NCBI RefSeq assembly: GCF_021729145.1
Contig: NZ_JAJSLW010000011.1
Coordinates: 124,001 to 188,000 of the forward strand
DNA: 64,000 nucleotides
Source of the DNA: Membranihabitans maritimus
Lineage (GTDB): Bacteria; Bacteroidota; Bacteroidia; Chitinophagales; Saprospiraceae
Direction of reading: 5' to 3'
A program made the position numbers and the translations under genes. Below are positions 26,868 through 35,561 of the stretch, one piece after another. Each line of letters opens with the position of its first letter. The first letter of the stretch is position 1. The notes beneath the pieces are model-generated. The model saw only the letters and a list, made by a program, of their open reading frames with translations, made no database searches and was not told where the DNA came from.

Positions 26868-27236
26868 ATGATGAAAACTCAATTAAAAAAAATTGGAGAA
26901 TTTTCGGTTGGATTACTACTTTTATTAACCTTTTTCTTCGTAGGTAAAGGGATAGCAGGTCTTTTGCCATTTTCTATTCCCGGGAGTGTGATTGGAATGA
27001 TTCTTATATTTACAGCACTTTCATTAAAAATAATAAAACTTAAATGGATTGAAGCAGCATCAATGGTTTTACTTGGATTGATGGGATTATTTTTTGTTCC
27101 TTATGGAGTGGGTATAATTGATGCATGGTATTTAGTAGAAAGCTGGGGATTATATATCATTCTAATTGCAGTTTTGACTTCTGTAGCAACATTCGCCATT
27201 TCTGGGACCTTGTTTAAACTCTTAAAGAAAAGGTAA
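26868..27236 (+). CDS. lrgA: LrgA/CidA family membrane protein
   Basis: The 122-residue protein has four predicted transmembrane segments and the family pattern LLLLTFFFVGKGIAGLLPFSIPGSVIGMILIF, followed by GLMGLFFVPYGVGI. LrgA/CidA proteins were first described as holin- or antiholin-like, and LrgAB-type pairs (B. subtilis PftAB) act as pyruvate facilitators. The start of lrgB follows after 2 bp, so the pair is one operon. Because sialic-acid cleavage yields pyruvate, a pyruvate-exchange role would fit this neighbourhood, but that is inference. Confidence 0.9.
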   Translation: MMKTQLKKIGEFSVGLLLLLTFFFVGKGIAGLLPFSIPGSVIGMILIFTALSLKIIKLKWIEAASMVLLGLMGLFFVPYGVGIIDAWYLVESWGLYIILIAVLTSVATFAISGTLFKLLKKR

Positions 27237-27238
27237 TT

Positions 27239-27910
27239 ATGGGATGGTTAATGTTGGTAACCATATTATTGTTTTGGCTGGGTAACAAGCTGTATAAGGA
27301 ATTACCTATTTTACTTTTTGTACCTGTTTTTTTCGCAGTTTCTGGTTCAATCCTATTCCTCTGGATTTTTGATTTTACCTTCGATCAATATTTCAAGGAA
27401 AATGAAGCTATAACATTCTTTCTTGGTCCTTCAGTTGTTGCACTTGGTGTATTATTATTTAAACAGGTTCGTAATGTCAAAAAGAATTTAACACCTCTTG
27501 TATTATCTATTGGTGGAGGTACTTTGATTAGTGTATTTTCAGTAATGGTATTCACTTTGGTATTTCAGTTGCCTGATGATTTAAGTGCCTCCTTGGTGCC
27601 TATTAGCATTACGACACCAGTGGCAATTGATGTTGCGAAAGGATTGGGTGGTGATCCCGGGATTACTTCGGTAGTGGTTATTGCTATAGGTATTTTTGGA
27701 AACATGTGTGCTCCGTGGATATTACACAAACTGGGAATTATAGAAAGTGAGGAGCTTGGAGTCGGCATTGGGACGGGTAGTCATGGAATTGGTACTGCCA
27801 GAGCTATTCGAATACATGAGAAAGCAGGCCTGTATAGTGGATTAGCAATGGCCATTAATGCCGTTATAACTGTATTTCTGGCACCAATTATTTGGGGTTT
27901 GTTTCATTAG
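27239..27910 (+). CDS. lrgB: LrgB/CidB family membrane protein
   Basis: Partner of LrgA. The 223-residue protein has six to seven hydrophobic segments and the conserved LrgB blocks PISITTPVAIDVAKGLGGDPGITSV and GTGSHGIGTARAIRI. It starts 2 bp after lrgA. The last 23 bp overlap the 3' end of the convergent AraC-type gene, so the two transcripts meet tail to tail. Function as for LrgA: pyruvate facilitator or murein-hydrolase export control. Confidence 0.92.
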   Translation: MGWLMLVTILLFWLGNKLYKELPILLFVPVFFAVSGSILFLWIFDFTFDQYFKENEAITFFLGPSVVALGVLLFKQVRNVKKNLTPLVLSIGGGTLISVFSVMVFTLVFQLPDDLSASLVPISITTPVAIDVAKGLGGDPGITSVVVIAIGIFGNMCAPWILHKLGIIESEELGVGIGTGSHGIGTARAIRIHEKAGLYSGLAMAINAVITVFLAPIIWGLFH

Positions 27911-28763
27911 GTATCATGGCGGATTTGGATTGATTACGGTAATTGCTGGGAGAACTTCCATATTTCTTAATGAATAGCCTGTTGAAGTTGGATAGGTTTT
28001 TAAACCCCGATTGAAAGGCAATTACTGATATTTTTTCATCGGAGTCGATCAATAGTTGGGTAGATTTAGAGAGTTTTATTTCATTAATATATTCGATAAA
28101 AGTTTTGTTTGTTCTTTTCTTAAAAAAGTGACAGAAGGCAGATGGTGTCATGTATAATATTCTACTGATAGTAGTTACTGAAATTTCATCATTAAATACA
28201 TTTTCTGAAATGTATTCCAGGACTTGTGCCATACGGCGGCAATCTTTACGGGATGTATGAATGAAGCGATGGGTAAGGATTTGTTTAGAATTTTCTGAAT
28301 GATCTGACAAAATACATAGGATTTCTAAAAACCTTACTAGTCTTAGCCTCAATGGTGCCTTATATAATTCAAATAGTTTGTGTAAAATACTTTGTATTTC
28401 AGAAAAATGTAATCCCAGTTGAGCCCTTTCTATCAAGCTTTCCAAAACTTGCCATTCAGGTACGTTGCTTAAAATACGTGCTATTTTGTTGTTGTGCCAT
28501 TGTATGACAATTGCCTCTGCAATTTTACAATTGTTATCGGTAATCCATGCATGAGGAATTTTTGAACCCAAAAGAACGAAGTCTCCCGGTTGAAATGGTT
28601 CCTTTTGTCCTCCGATATATCGGGTCCCGTAACCACGGATAATAAGTGTTAATTCATACTCCGGATGTTGGTGATAAGGGGCATCAAATTTTTGGAGCTG
28701 TATATACTTTATATTAAGAGTCTGGCCATAAGGAATAAGAATGGATTCGTCGTATATCTTCAC
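27888..28763 (-). CDS. AraC family transcriptional regulator with cupin sensor domain
   Basis: The 291-residue regulator has an N-terminal cupin-like ligand domain (residues about 20-110, with YHQHPEYELTLIIRGYGTRYIGG and FQPGDFVLLGSKIPHAW). The C-terminal double helix-turn-helix (about 190-285) carries RILYMTPSAFCHFFKKRTNKTFIEYINEIKLSKS and IAFQSGFKNLSNFNRLFIKKYGSSPSNYR. Such proteins usually respond to a sugar and activate neighbouring catabolic genes. It is convergent with lrgAB and divergent from the PhyH-type gene. It could control either the sialidase group or the dioxygenase gene. Confidence 0.92.
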   Translation of the reverse strand: MKIYDESILIPYGQTLNIKYIQLQKFDAPYHQHPEYELTLIIRGYGTRYIGGQKEPFQPGDFVLLGSKIPHAWITDNNCKIAEAIVIQWHNNKIARILSNVPEWQVLESLIERAQLGLHFSEIQSILHKLFELYKAPLRLRLVRFLEILCILSDHSENSKQILTHRFIHTSRKDCRRMAQVLEYISENVFNDEISVTTISRILYMTPSAFCHFFKKRTNKTFIEYINEIKLSKSTQLLIDSDEKISVIAFQSGFKNLSNFNRLFIKKYGSSPSNYRNQSKSAMIPNETNPK

Positions 28764-28896
28764 TGTATTATATTGATTTTTTTACCACCGAAAAAAATAA
28801 AATATTCAATTTAGTATCACAATTAAGCAAATTTCGGGTAGATATTTAAAGATTATTGATTTTACTTTGTGGTATAACATTTTAATTATTGAGATT

Positions 28897-29775
28897 ATGA
28901 AAGATTTATCTTTTGTTCATGCGCCTATCAATGATCTTTTCTCTTTTGAAGATTTGAAAACTGATTGGAAGCAATATAAGCTTTCGCAAGACCAGTTGAA
29001 CCATTTTGAAGAATTTGGTTATGTAGCAGGTGTAAAAGTTCTGGAACCCGAACATATAAGCATCCTACGCGAAGAATTACAGCATATTTTTGATATGAAT
29101 GAGAGTGAGCAAGGTCTGTTTTATGAATATTATTCTAATGAGTCAGGAAATCCGGATACTACCTTATTTCACGCATTAGGAGCCTGGCGGGTTTTTCCCG
29201 GATTTCACGATATTTTATGGAATCCCTCTATTTTAGTGCCTGCAATGCAATTACTAAAGGGAGATGTTCGATTTTGGCATGATCAGTTATTTTGCAAGCC
29301 TGCCAAACACGGAGGAGTCGTTGCATGGCATCAGGATTACTCGTATTGGACCCGGTCCAAACCTATGCAACATTTAACCTGCTGGATGGGACTGGATGAT
29401 GCTACTCTGGAGAATGGATGTATGCATTATATACCTGGTAGTCATAAGTGGGATTTACTTGATATGCCTGAATTGGGAGGAGATATGGACAAGATTCTTG
29501 ATTATTTGGATGAAAAACAACAGGCTGATTTCAAACCTGTACCTATCGAACTTAAGCAAGGGTATGCAACCTTCCATCATCCTTTGTTAGTTCATGGTTC
29601 ATATGAGAATCATTCTGAAAGACCTCGAAGGGGTGTTGTTTTGAATTATTTTAAGGATGGAACATTCAGTGATACGGATGAACCCCTTCTCCCGGGTACA
29701 CCTTCTATAAAAAGGGGGAATCCTATTGAAGGACAGTTTTATCCGAAACTATTAAGTGTGGACCAATTAATATGA
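28897..29775 (+). CDS. Phytanoyl-CoA dioxygenase (PhyH) family protein
   Basis: A non-haem Fe(II)/2-oxoglutarate dioxygenase of about 292 residues. The iron ligands are the H-x-D of WHQDYSYW and the distal His of HHPLLVHGSYENHS; the 2-oxoglutarate-binding Arg lies in RPRRGVVLNYF. The segment WMGLDDATLENGCMHYIPGSHKW is characteristic. A TTG 30 bp upstream is in frame, but the ATG at 28897 fits the domain start better. It is divergent from the AraC gene over about 130 bp. The substrate is unknown; bacterial PhyH proteins act on varied small molecules. Confidence 0.9.
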   Translation: MKDLSFVHAPINDLFSFEDLKTDWKQYKLSQDQLNHFEEFGYVAGVKVLEPEHISILREELQHIFDMNESEQGLFYEYYSNESGNPDTTLFHALGAWRVFPGFHDILWNPSILVPAMQLLKGDVRFWHDQLFCKPAKHGGVVAWHQDYSYWTRSKPMQHLTCWMGLDDATLENGCMHYIPGSHKWDLLDMPELGGDMDKILDYLDEKQQADFKPVPIELKQGYATFHHPLLVHGSYENHSERPRRGVVLNYFKDGTFSDTDEPLLPGTPSIKRGNPIEGQFYPKLLSVDQLI

Positions 29776-29793
29776 GTATTCAATCAGCCTGTA

Positions 29794-30489
29794 TTATTCG
29801 GGATTGAGTGCAGGTCTAATATCTGTGTCAAAATGATCCATTAATTCATTTAGGTCCAAATTACCTTGTATAGAGAATAATTCCCGGTGCGGAGCGTCCA
29901 ATTTCTGTAGGATTTTTAATAATTGCAATTTTTCCAACTCTGTGATGGGAGAAGTTACCATGTCACATATAGAACTGATCTTATTCAGTATTTTATAAAA
30001 TTCTTTCCTACCCAAAGGGGTAACTTCTAGAATTTTGACTCTTTTATCTTCTTTAGAAGGAGTTTTAGATACAATTTTTTTCCTTTCAAGACGGTGTATT
30101 ATTTCAGATCCGGTAGGTTTTGATTGTATATTTTTTTCAATCAATTGGGATTGATTTTTAGATCCGGTAAAAATTAAGTTAAGCACATAAGAAAATTCAT
30201 CATATGTATCAAAAATAGAATCGGTTAATGCCAATTTTATATAATGTAATTTGTAACGGGATAAATGAGTTACGAGGGAACATGCAATAAAATGTGGATC
30301 AACTCCGCGTCCTTTGCCCGGCCATTCTAATTCTTTATATATTTCCTGAGACTCTTTTTCACCTTTATATTTTTTATTCAACCACTCTCTAAACTCAAAT
30401 AGTGATACGTCTCTTTCGTTAAAGTTATTCTCTAGAGCAAAGTCTTCTATTTCTTCAAGAACATCCTTTACTAGTTTAATTCCATTCAT
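29794..30489 (-). CDS. MarR-type winged-helix regulator beside the carotenoid genes
   Basis: The 231-residue protein has an extended N-terminus and a winged-helix region at about residues 90-190. The segment KPTGSEIIHRLERKKIVSKTPSKEDKRVKILEVTPLGRKEF contains the MarR wing signature (D-x-R-x-x-x-L-x-x-T-x-x-G). It is transcribed away from crtI across a 122-bp spacer holding a direct repeat (30564-30604), the classic arrangement for a regulator of the carotenoid operon. MarR-type genes beside crt clusters are common in Bacteroidota. The ligand is unknown. Confidence 0.85.
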   Translation of the reverse strand: MNGIKLVKDVLEEIEDFALENNFNERDVSLFEFREWLNKKYKGEKESQEIYKELEWPGKGRGVDPHFIACSLVTHLSRYKLHYIKLALTDSIFDTYDEFSYVLNLIFTGSKNQSQLIEKNIQSKPTGSEIIHRLERKKIVSKTPSKEDKRVKILEVTPLGRKEFYKILNKISSICDMVTSPITELEKLQLLKILQKLDAPHRELFSIQGNLDLNELMDHFDTDIRPALNPE

Positions 30490-30563
30490 GGATCAAAATC
30501 TGATTCAAAAATCCAAATTACAATCTTTTGCGTAAAAATATTAGAAATTCAATTAAAAATAGA

Positions 30564-30604
30564 ATGTAAATATTCTTTTTTTTTATATTTTTGTATGTAA
30601 ATAT
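30564..30604 (+). promoter_or_regulatory. Carotenoid operon promoter with paired 10-bp repeats
   Basis: The 10-mer ATGTAAATAT occurs at 30564-30573 and again at 30595-30604, exactly 31 bp apart (about three helix turns). Between them lies a minus-7 match, TATTTTTG (30586-30593), though no TTTG sits at the usual distance. The first copy is part of an imperfect palindrome (GAATGTAAATATTC). The layout suggests a regulator, most simply the adjacent MarR-type protein, binding both sides of the crtI promoter. Confidence 0.45.
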
Positions 30605-30611
30605 ATTAATT

Positions 30612-32105
30612 GTGAAAGTTGTTTCAATTATAGGTTCTGGAATTTCAGGGTTAACAACCGCTTGCTATCTGGCTAAAGCAGGGTATAAGGTCCGTATTTT
30701 TGAGAAGAATGAGGAAATAGGTGGAAGAGCAAGAAAGTTTGAATCCCATGGATTTACATTTGATATGGGGCCTAGTTGGTACTGGATGCCTGATATATTT
30801 GAAGATTTTTTTAATGACTTCGGCAAAAAGGTTGAAGATTATTATGAATTGAGAAGATTGGATCCATCTTATTCAATTTATTTTGAAAAACAAAAAATTG
30901 AAATACCAGCATCATATAATGAATTTGTATCCCTTTTCGAAAAGTTTGAACCGGGTAGTTCATTAAAACTAGATCAATTTTTTAGCGACGCTGCTGCCAA
31001 GTATAAATTGGGTATGAAGGGATTTGCAACGAAGCCTTCACTTGGGATAAAAGAATATGCTGATCCCAAGTTGTTAAAAGCTGCCTTTAAGATGAATTTG
31101 TTCAACAACATGGACAAACATATTAATAAATACTTTCAACATCCGTACTTGCGTAAAATTATGCAATTTCCCGTAATATTCCTCGGTGCAATGCCTGACA
31201 AAATACCTGCAATGTATAGTCTCATGAATTACGCTGATACTAAATTGGGTACATGGTATCCAATGGGAGGTATGTTTAAGATTGTTGAGTCGATGGCATC
31301 TTTAGCAGAGGAATTGGGGGTTGAAATTAATTGCGGTAAAGAGGTTGTGGATTTCGTTATTAAGAAAAATATTGTCACTGGTATTTGTACAAATAAAGGA
31401 GATTTTGACACGCAGGTTCTCGTCGGCAGTGGAGACTACCATCATATTGAATCATTATTACCAAATCATAAACAAAGTTATTCTTCCGGGTACTGGGATA
31501 AACGAAAAATGGCTCCTTCTTGTTTAATTTACTACCTGGGTATTGGTAAGAAAGTTTCTTTAGATCATCATTCGTTATTTTTTGACTCATCTTTTGATCA
31601 GCATGCAAGGGAACTTTACGACCAACCAAAATGGCCTTCAGATCCAATGTTCTATGTTTGCACTACATCAGTGACAGATGCTTCTACAGCGCCTGAAAAT
31701 TGTACAAATCTTTTTATCCTTGTTCCAATAGCGGCGGGGTTAGATGGGGACACGGAGCAACTGCGCAGGAAGTATAAAGAGAAAATACTGGAACGACTTG
31801 AAAAGAGGTTGGGAGTGGAAATTAGATCCCAAGTGATTTATGAAAGGTCATATTCGATCAGAGATTTTAAGGAAGATTACCATGCGTTTAAAGGAAATGC
31901 CTACGGTTTGTCCAATACTCTGGATCAAACGGCTTTTCTGAAGCCACGAATGAAAAGTAAAAAATTGAAAAACCTTTATTACTGTGGTCAATTAACGGTC
32001 CCGGGACCCGGCGTTCCGCCTGCTATAATATCTGGAAAAATAGTGGCCAAAGAAGTAATCAGGGAACACAATACTTATTCTGAAAATCTCAAAACAATTG
32101 CGTAA
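30612..32105 (+). CDS. crtI: Phytoene desaturase
   Basis: CrtI converts colourless phytoene to lycopene by FAD-dependent desaturation. From GTG 30612 the protein has about 497 residues and begins with the FAD-binding GSGISGLTTACYLAKAGYKVRIFEKNEEIGGRA. The conserved DMGPSWYWMPD follows, and the C-terminal bacterial-type signature GQLTVPGPGVPPAIISG is intact. An in-frame TTG at 30591 would add seven hydrophobic residues and overlaps the likely promoter, so GTG is preferred. It is the first of four crt genes: crtB starts 1 bp after its stop. Confidence 0.95.
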   Translation: MKVVSIIGSGISGLTTACYLAKAGYKVRIFEKNEEIGGRARKFESHGFTFDMGPSWYWMPDIFEDFFNDFGKKVEDYYELRRLDPSYSIYFEKQKIEIPASYNEFVSLFEKFEPGSSLKLDQFFSDAAAKYKLGMKGFATKPSLGIKEYADPKLLKAAFKMNLFNNMDKHINKYFQHPYLRKIMQFPVIFLGAMPDKIPAMYSLMNYADTKLGTWYPMGGMFKIVESMASLAEELGVEINCGKEVVDFVIKKNIVTGICTNKGDFDTQVLVGSGDYHHIESLLPNHKQSYSSGYWDKRKMAPSCLIYYLGIGKKVSLDHHSLFFDSSFDQHARELYDQPKWPSDPMFYVCTTSVTDASTAPENCTNLFILVPIAAGLDGDTEQLRRKYKEKILERLEKRLGVEIRSQVIYERSYSIRDFKEDYHAFKGNAYGLSNTLDQTAFLKPRMKSKKLKNLYYCGQLTVPGPGVPPAIISGKIVAKEVIREHNTYSENLKTIA

Positions 32106-32106
32106 T

Positions 32107-32952
32107 ATGGATAGGCTACAATTATTCAATAAGGTTAGTGATAAATGCAACAAGTCTGTGATCTCATCATACAGTACGTCATTTTCATTTGCGACGAATC
32201 TTCTCCATCGTGATATTAGACAAAGCATTATGAATATTTATGGTTTTGTTAGACTTGCAGATGAAATTGTGGATTCTTTTCACGATTTCGACAAGAAATC
32301 CTTATTAATTCGATTCAAAAAGGACACAAATTTGGCTATTAATGAAGGAATTAGTGTCAATCCAATACTTCAAGGTTTCCAGAATGTAGTGAGAACGTAT
32401 AATATCGACAATGGATTGATAGAAGCATTTTTTGACAGTATGTTTACTGATTTGAACAAAACCAATTGGGAAAGCGAAAGTGAATTAGATAATTATATTT
32501 ATGGTTCAGCAGAGGTGGTTGGTTTAATGTGTCTTTGTGTATTTGTGAATGGTGAAAGAAGGCTTTTTGAGGAATTATCCAGTTCTGCCAGAGCTTTGGG
32601 GGCGGCCTTTCAAAAGGTAAATTTTCTGCGAGACCTAAAAGACGATGTGGCGGATCTGAACAGAAGTTATTTTCCGGAATTGAATAATGGTGAATTAAAT
32701 GCAGCCGCTAAGTTGTCAATAGAAAGTAGTATAGAAAAAGATTTTGAAGAAGCATTCAAGGGAATAAAATTGCTTCCGGTAAAGTCTAAATTCGGAGTGT
32801 TGGTAGCTTATAAATGTTACATGTCTTTATTCAATAAAATTCGCAAATTACCCCCGGAAGTAATATTCCAGAAAAGAGTAAGGATTAACAATGCAAGTAA
32901 ACTATATTTAATCCTCAAAACGGCAATATTTAGTAAGTTTTCAGTAGCTTAA
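32107..32952 (+). CDS. crtB: Phytoene synthase (squalene/phytoene synthase family)
   Basis: CrtB condenses two geranylgeranyl-PP to phytoene, the committed carotenoid step. The 281-residue protein has both Asp-rich substrate sites: DEIVD in VRLADEIVDSFHDF (about residues 54-58) and RDLKDDVADLNRSYFP in the second half (about 175-190). YSTSFSFATNLL is the conserved N-terminal segment. ATG 32107 follows the crtI stop by one base; an in-frame TTG lies 9 bp earlier, inside crtI. No crtE (GGPP synthase) gene is in the window. Confidence 0.95.
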   Translation: MDRLQLFNKVSDKCNKSVISSYSTSFSFATNLLHRDIRQSIMNIYGFVRLADEIVDSFHDFDKKSLLIRFKKDTNLAINEGISVNPILQGFQNVVRTYNIDNGLIEAFFDSMFTDLNKTNWESESELDNYIYGSAEVVGLMCLCVFVNGERRLFEELSSSARALGAAFQKVNFLRDLKDDVADLNRSYFPELNNGELNAAAKLSIESSIEKDFEEAFKGIKLLPVKSKFGVLVAYKCYMSLFNKIRKLPPEVIFQKRVRINNASKLYLILKTAIFSKFSVA

Positions 32953-32974
32953 ATATCTAAATTTCTTTAAGATC

Positions 32975-33466
32975 ATGGTTTTGCAATATTTGATATATTT
33001 TTTAATAATTATTTCCACATTTGTTATAATGGAAGGAATAACATGGCTTACACATAAGTATGTAATGCATGGATTTTTGTGGGTATTACATAAAGATCAT
33101 CATCAGCCTCATGACCATGATTTGGAGAAAAATGACCTTTTCGCTATCATATTTGCTGTTCCGTGCATCACTCTTTTTTACTTCGGGACTTTTCATGATA
33201 ATCCCTGGTTGACCTGCATTGCAATTGGGGTGTTTTTATATGGTATTGCTTATTTTTTAGTTCATGATGTAGTTATTCACCAAAGAATAAAATGGTGGAC
33301 CCATTCCAAAAATAAGTATGTAAGAGCTATGAGGTGGGCGCATAAAATGCATCACAAACATCTGGGAAAAGAAGATGGTGAATCATTCGGGTTCCTATGG
33401 GTAGAAAGAAAATACAGGGATAAAATTAAAAAGGATGAATCCATTCGAAGAGCAGGGTCTGCTTGA
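32975..33466 (+). CDS. crtZ: Beta-carotene hydroxylase
   Basis: CrtZ adds the 3 and 3' hydroxyls to beta-carotene, giving zeaxanthin. It is a 163-residue membrane di-iron enzyme with the four His motifs of the family: HKYVMHG, HKDHHQPHDH, HDVVIHQR and HKMHHKHLG. Four hydrophobic segments flank them. The 3' end overlaps the start of crtY by 32 bp, so the two are tightly coupled. Its product is the probable end product of this cluster because no ketolase or glycosyltransferase gene lies nearby. Confidence 0.95.
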   Translation: MVLQYLIYFLIIISTFVIMEGITWLTHKYVMHGFLWVLHKDHHQPHDHDLEKNDLFAIIFAVPCITLFYFGTFHDNPWLTCIAIGVFLYGIAYFLVHDVVIHQRIKWWTHSKNKYVRAMRWAHKMHHKHLGKEDGESFGFLWVERKYRDKIKKDESIRRAGSA

Positions 33467-34616
33467 CAAATATTCTTTTATAATAGTAGGAAGTGGTTTA
33501 GCTGGACTAAGTTTATGTTTGGAACTTTTAGCCAGTAAAATGGATTTAACAGGGAGGATATTGCTGGTAGATAAATCATTTTCAAATTATCCAGACAGGA
33601 CGTGGTGTTTTTGGGATTCGGGTAATTTCACCTACAAAGATCTTATTACAAAAGAATGGAGGAATGTCAGACTTTGTCTTTCGGATAAATTATTAGATAT
33701 TGACTTGGGGAGATATCGTTATAAGATGATGGATTCCCAAGACTTCCGTCATTATGCATTCAGTGAAATCGAAGCATCAGGAAGAGTCGATATGGTGGAA
33801 GCAATTGTTACGGATATTTCACAGCTTGAAGGAGGTGGGGCTGTGGTTATGGCTGGACAGTTGAAATATATAGGCCAGAAAGTTTTCGACAGCCGTTTTA
33901 ATAAAGAAGAACTAAACAATCATTCAGGTAATAAACTTTGGCAACAATTTCGGGGGTGGTATATTGAGACCGAAGCAGCGGTCTTCGATCAGAATAAGGC
34001 TACTTTAATGGATTTCAGGACGAACCAGGAAGATGCAGTAGCTTTTTATTATGTACTTCCTGTAAGCCCGAAAAAAGCTTTAATTGAGTTTACACTTTTT
34101 ACTTTAGAATTAAAGCCGCGAGAATTCTATGAGAATGCTTTAAACCGTTTTCTCAATGAAAAGGTGGGTGGAAAATTTACCATAATTTCAGAAGAAGATG
34201 GAATTATTCCCATGACAGATTTAGTCTTTTCTCAAAAGTATAGGGATATACTGCCAATAGGTACAGCAGGAGGATGGACAAAACCATCTACAGGATATAC
34301 TTTTTCATTTGTCAGAAGAGAAGTGGAGAATATTGTCAACGATCTTGAGCAAAATATTCATCCTCTAGAAAAACCAAAATATTTTAGTTCCCGATTTTGG
34401 TACTACGACCGTATATTACTGCGATTAATTTCTGAATATCCTAAAAAAGGAGCCCATATTTTCTTTTCATTATTTCAAGATAACCCTGTGTCCCGTGTAT
34501 TTAAGTTTCTTGATAACAGGACGTCGTTGTGGGAGGAATTTCTCATTTTTGTCAAGTTGCCAGTAATTTTGTTTGTGAAAATGGCTGTGAAAGAAGTATT
34601 TAAAAAAAGAAAATAG
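33435..34616 (+). CDS. crtY: Lycopene beta-cyclase (CrtY type)
   Basis: The enzyme closes both ends of lycopene to beta-ionone rings. The 393-residue flavoprotein has the nucleotide-binding GSGLAGLSLC, the DRTWCFWD segment (about residues 53-60), LPVSPKKALIEFTLF and the conserved GTAGGWTKPSTGYTF block near residue 275. ATG 33435 lies within crtZ. The last 30 residues are basic and hydrophobic, and may help membrane contact. It is the last gene of the crt operon. Confidence 0.95.
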   Translation: MNPFEEQGLLDKYSFIIVGSGLAGLSLCLELLASKMDLTGRILLVDKSFSNYPDRTWCFWDSGNFTYKDLITKEWRNVRLCLSDKLLDIDLGRYRYKMMDSQDFRHYAFSEIEASGRVDMVEAIVTDISQLEGGGAVVMAGQLKYIGQKVFDSRFNKEELNNHSGNKLWQQFRGWYIETEAAVFDQNKATLMDFRTNQEDAVAFYYVLPVSPKKALIEFTLFTLELKPREFYENALNRFLNEKVGGKFTIISEEDGIIPMTDLVFSQKYRDILPIGTAGGWTKPSTGYTFSFVRREVENIVNDLEQNIHPLEKPKYFSSRFWYYDRILLRLISEYPKKGAHIFFSLFQDNPVSRVFKFLDNRTSLWEEFLIFVKLPVILFVKMAVKEVFKKRK

Positions 34617-34706
34617 TACGATAAGTAAACGAGATTCATAGTTTTTTTCTTTATGTTATTAAGAATCATTCAAAATAGAGTATGTTTGTTTCATAAACCA
34701 ATATTT

Positions 34707-35561
34707 ATGATTCGAATTATTAGTCTACTAATTATCCTGTTTTTTGTAATCACTGCATTTGCACAAAAGAATCCAGCGTATATTTTATTCAATACAAAGG
34801 GGAATAAAGTTTCATACGAGAAAATGATTCGAAAGTTGAAGCAGTCGGATGTTATACTATTCGGGGAGTTTCATGACAATCCAATTTCGCACTGGTTACA
34901 ACTGGAATTGATTACCAGTTTGTCGGAGGAGCACGAATTGACCCTCGGAGCGGAAATGATTGAGACCGACAACCAGGTTTTTTTGGATCAGTACCTTGCC
35001 GGGGAAATTAACGAGAAGGAATTGGATTCGTTGGCCCGGTTGTGGCGAAATTATCATACGGATTATGCGCCCCTGGTGGATTTTGCCAAAGAACACGATA
35101 TCCGTTTTATCGGAACGAATGTTCCGAGGAGATTTGCAAGTATGGTGTACCGCAATGGTTTTGGTGTCCTGGATTCGTTGACCGACAGGGAAAAAGGCTG
35201 GATGGCTACTTTGCCTATAGCTTATGACCCGCAATTGCCAGGCTATCAAAAAATGCTGGAAATGGGAGGCGGCCACGGAGGGGAGAATTTACCCAAAGCC
35301 CAGGCTATAAAGGATGCTACGATGGCTGAATTTATTCACAAGAATATTGAGGACGGGAAATTATTTGTCCACTTCAATGGTTCCTATCATTCGGATAATT
35401 ATGAGGGGATCCTGTGGTATTTGAAAAGACTGGACCCGGACCGGGAATACCGGACCATTACTACGGTAATGCAAGAAGATGTGAAAAGGCTGGAAGAGGA
35501 GTACGAGGGACGGGCGGATTTTATTATTTGTGTGCCGGAGAATATGACGAGGACGTATTGA
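34707..35561 (+). CDS. ChaN family (DUF399) protein, exported
   Basis: The 284-residue protein has a signal peptide (MIRIISLLIILFFVITAFAQ) when started at ATG 34707; an in-frame ATG 54 bp upstream would give an unlikely leader. The ChaN core is seen in VILFGEFHDNPISHWLQLEL, LTLGAEMIETDNQ, FIGTNVPRRFAS, QAIKDATMAEFI and HFNGSYHSDNYEGILWYL. ChaN proteins are surface or periplasmic haem-binding lipoproteins linked to iron uptake in some bacteria. No lipobox Cys is present here. It lies 90 bp after crtY in the same direction. Whether it is co-transcribed is unclear. Confidence 0.85.
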   Translation: MIRIISLLIILFFVITAFAQKNPAYILFNTKGNKVSYEKMIRKLKQSDVILFGEFHDNPISHWLQLELITSLSEEHELTLGAEMIETDNQVFLDQYLAGEINEKELDSLARLWRNYHTDYAPLVDFAKEHDIRFIGTNVPRRFASMVYRNGFGVLDSLTDREKGWMATLPIAYDPQLPGYQKMLEMGGGHGGENLPKAQAIKDATMAEFIHKNIEDGKLFVHFNGSYHSDNYEGILWYLKRLDPDREYRTITTVMQEDVKRLEEEYEGRADFIICVPENMTRTY

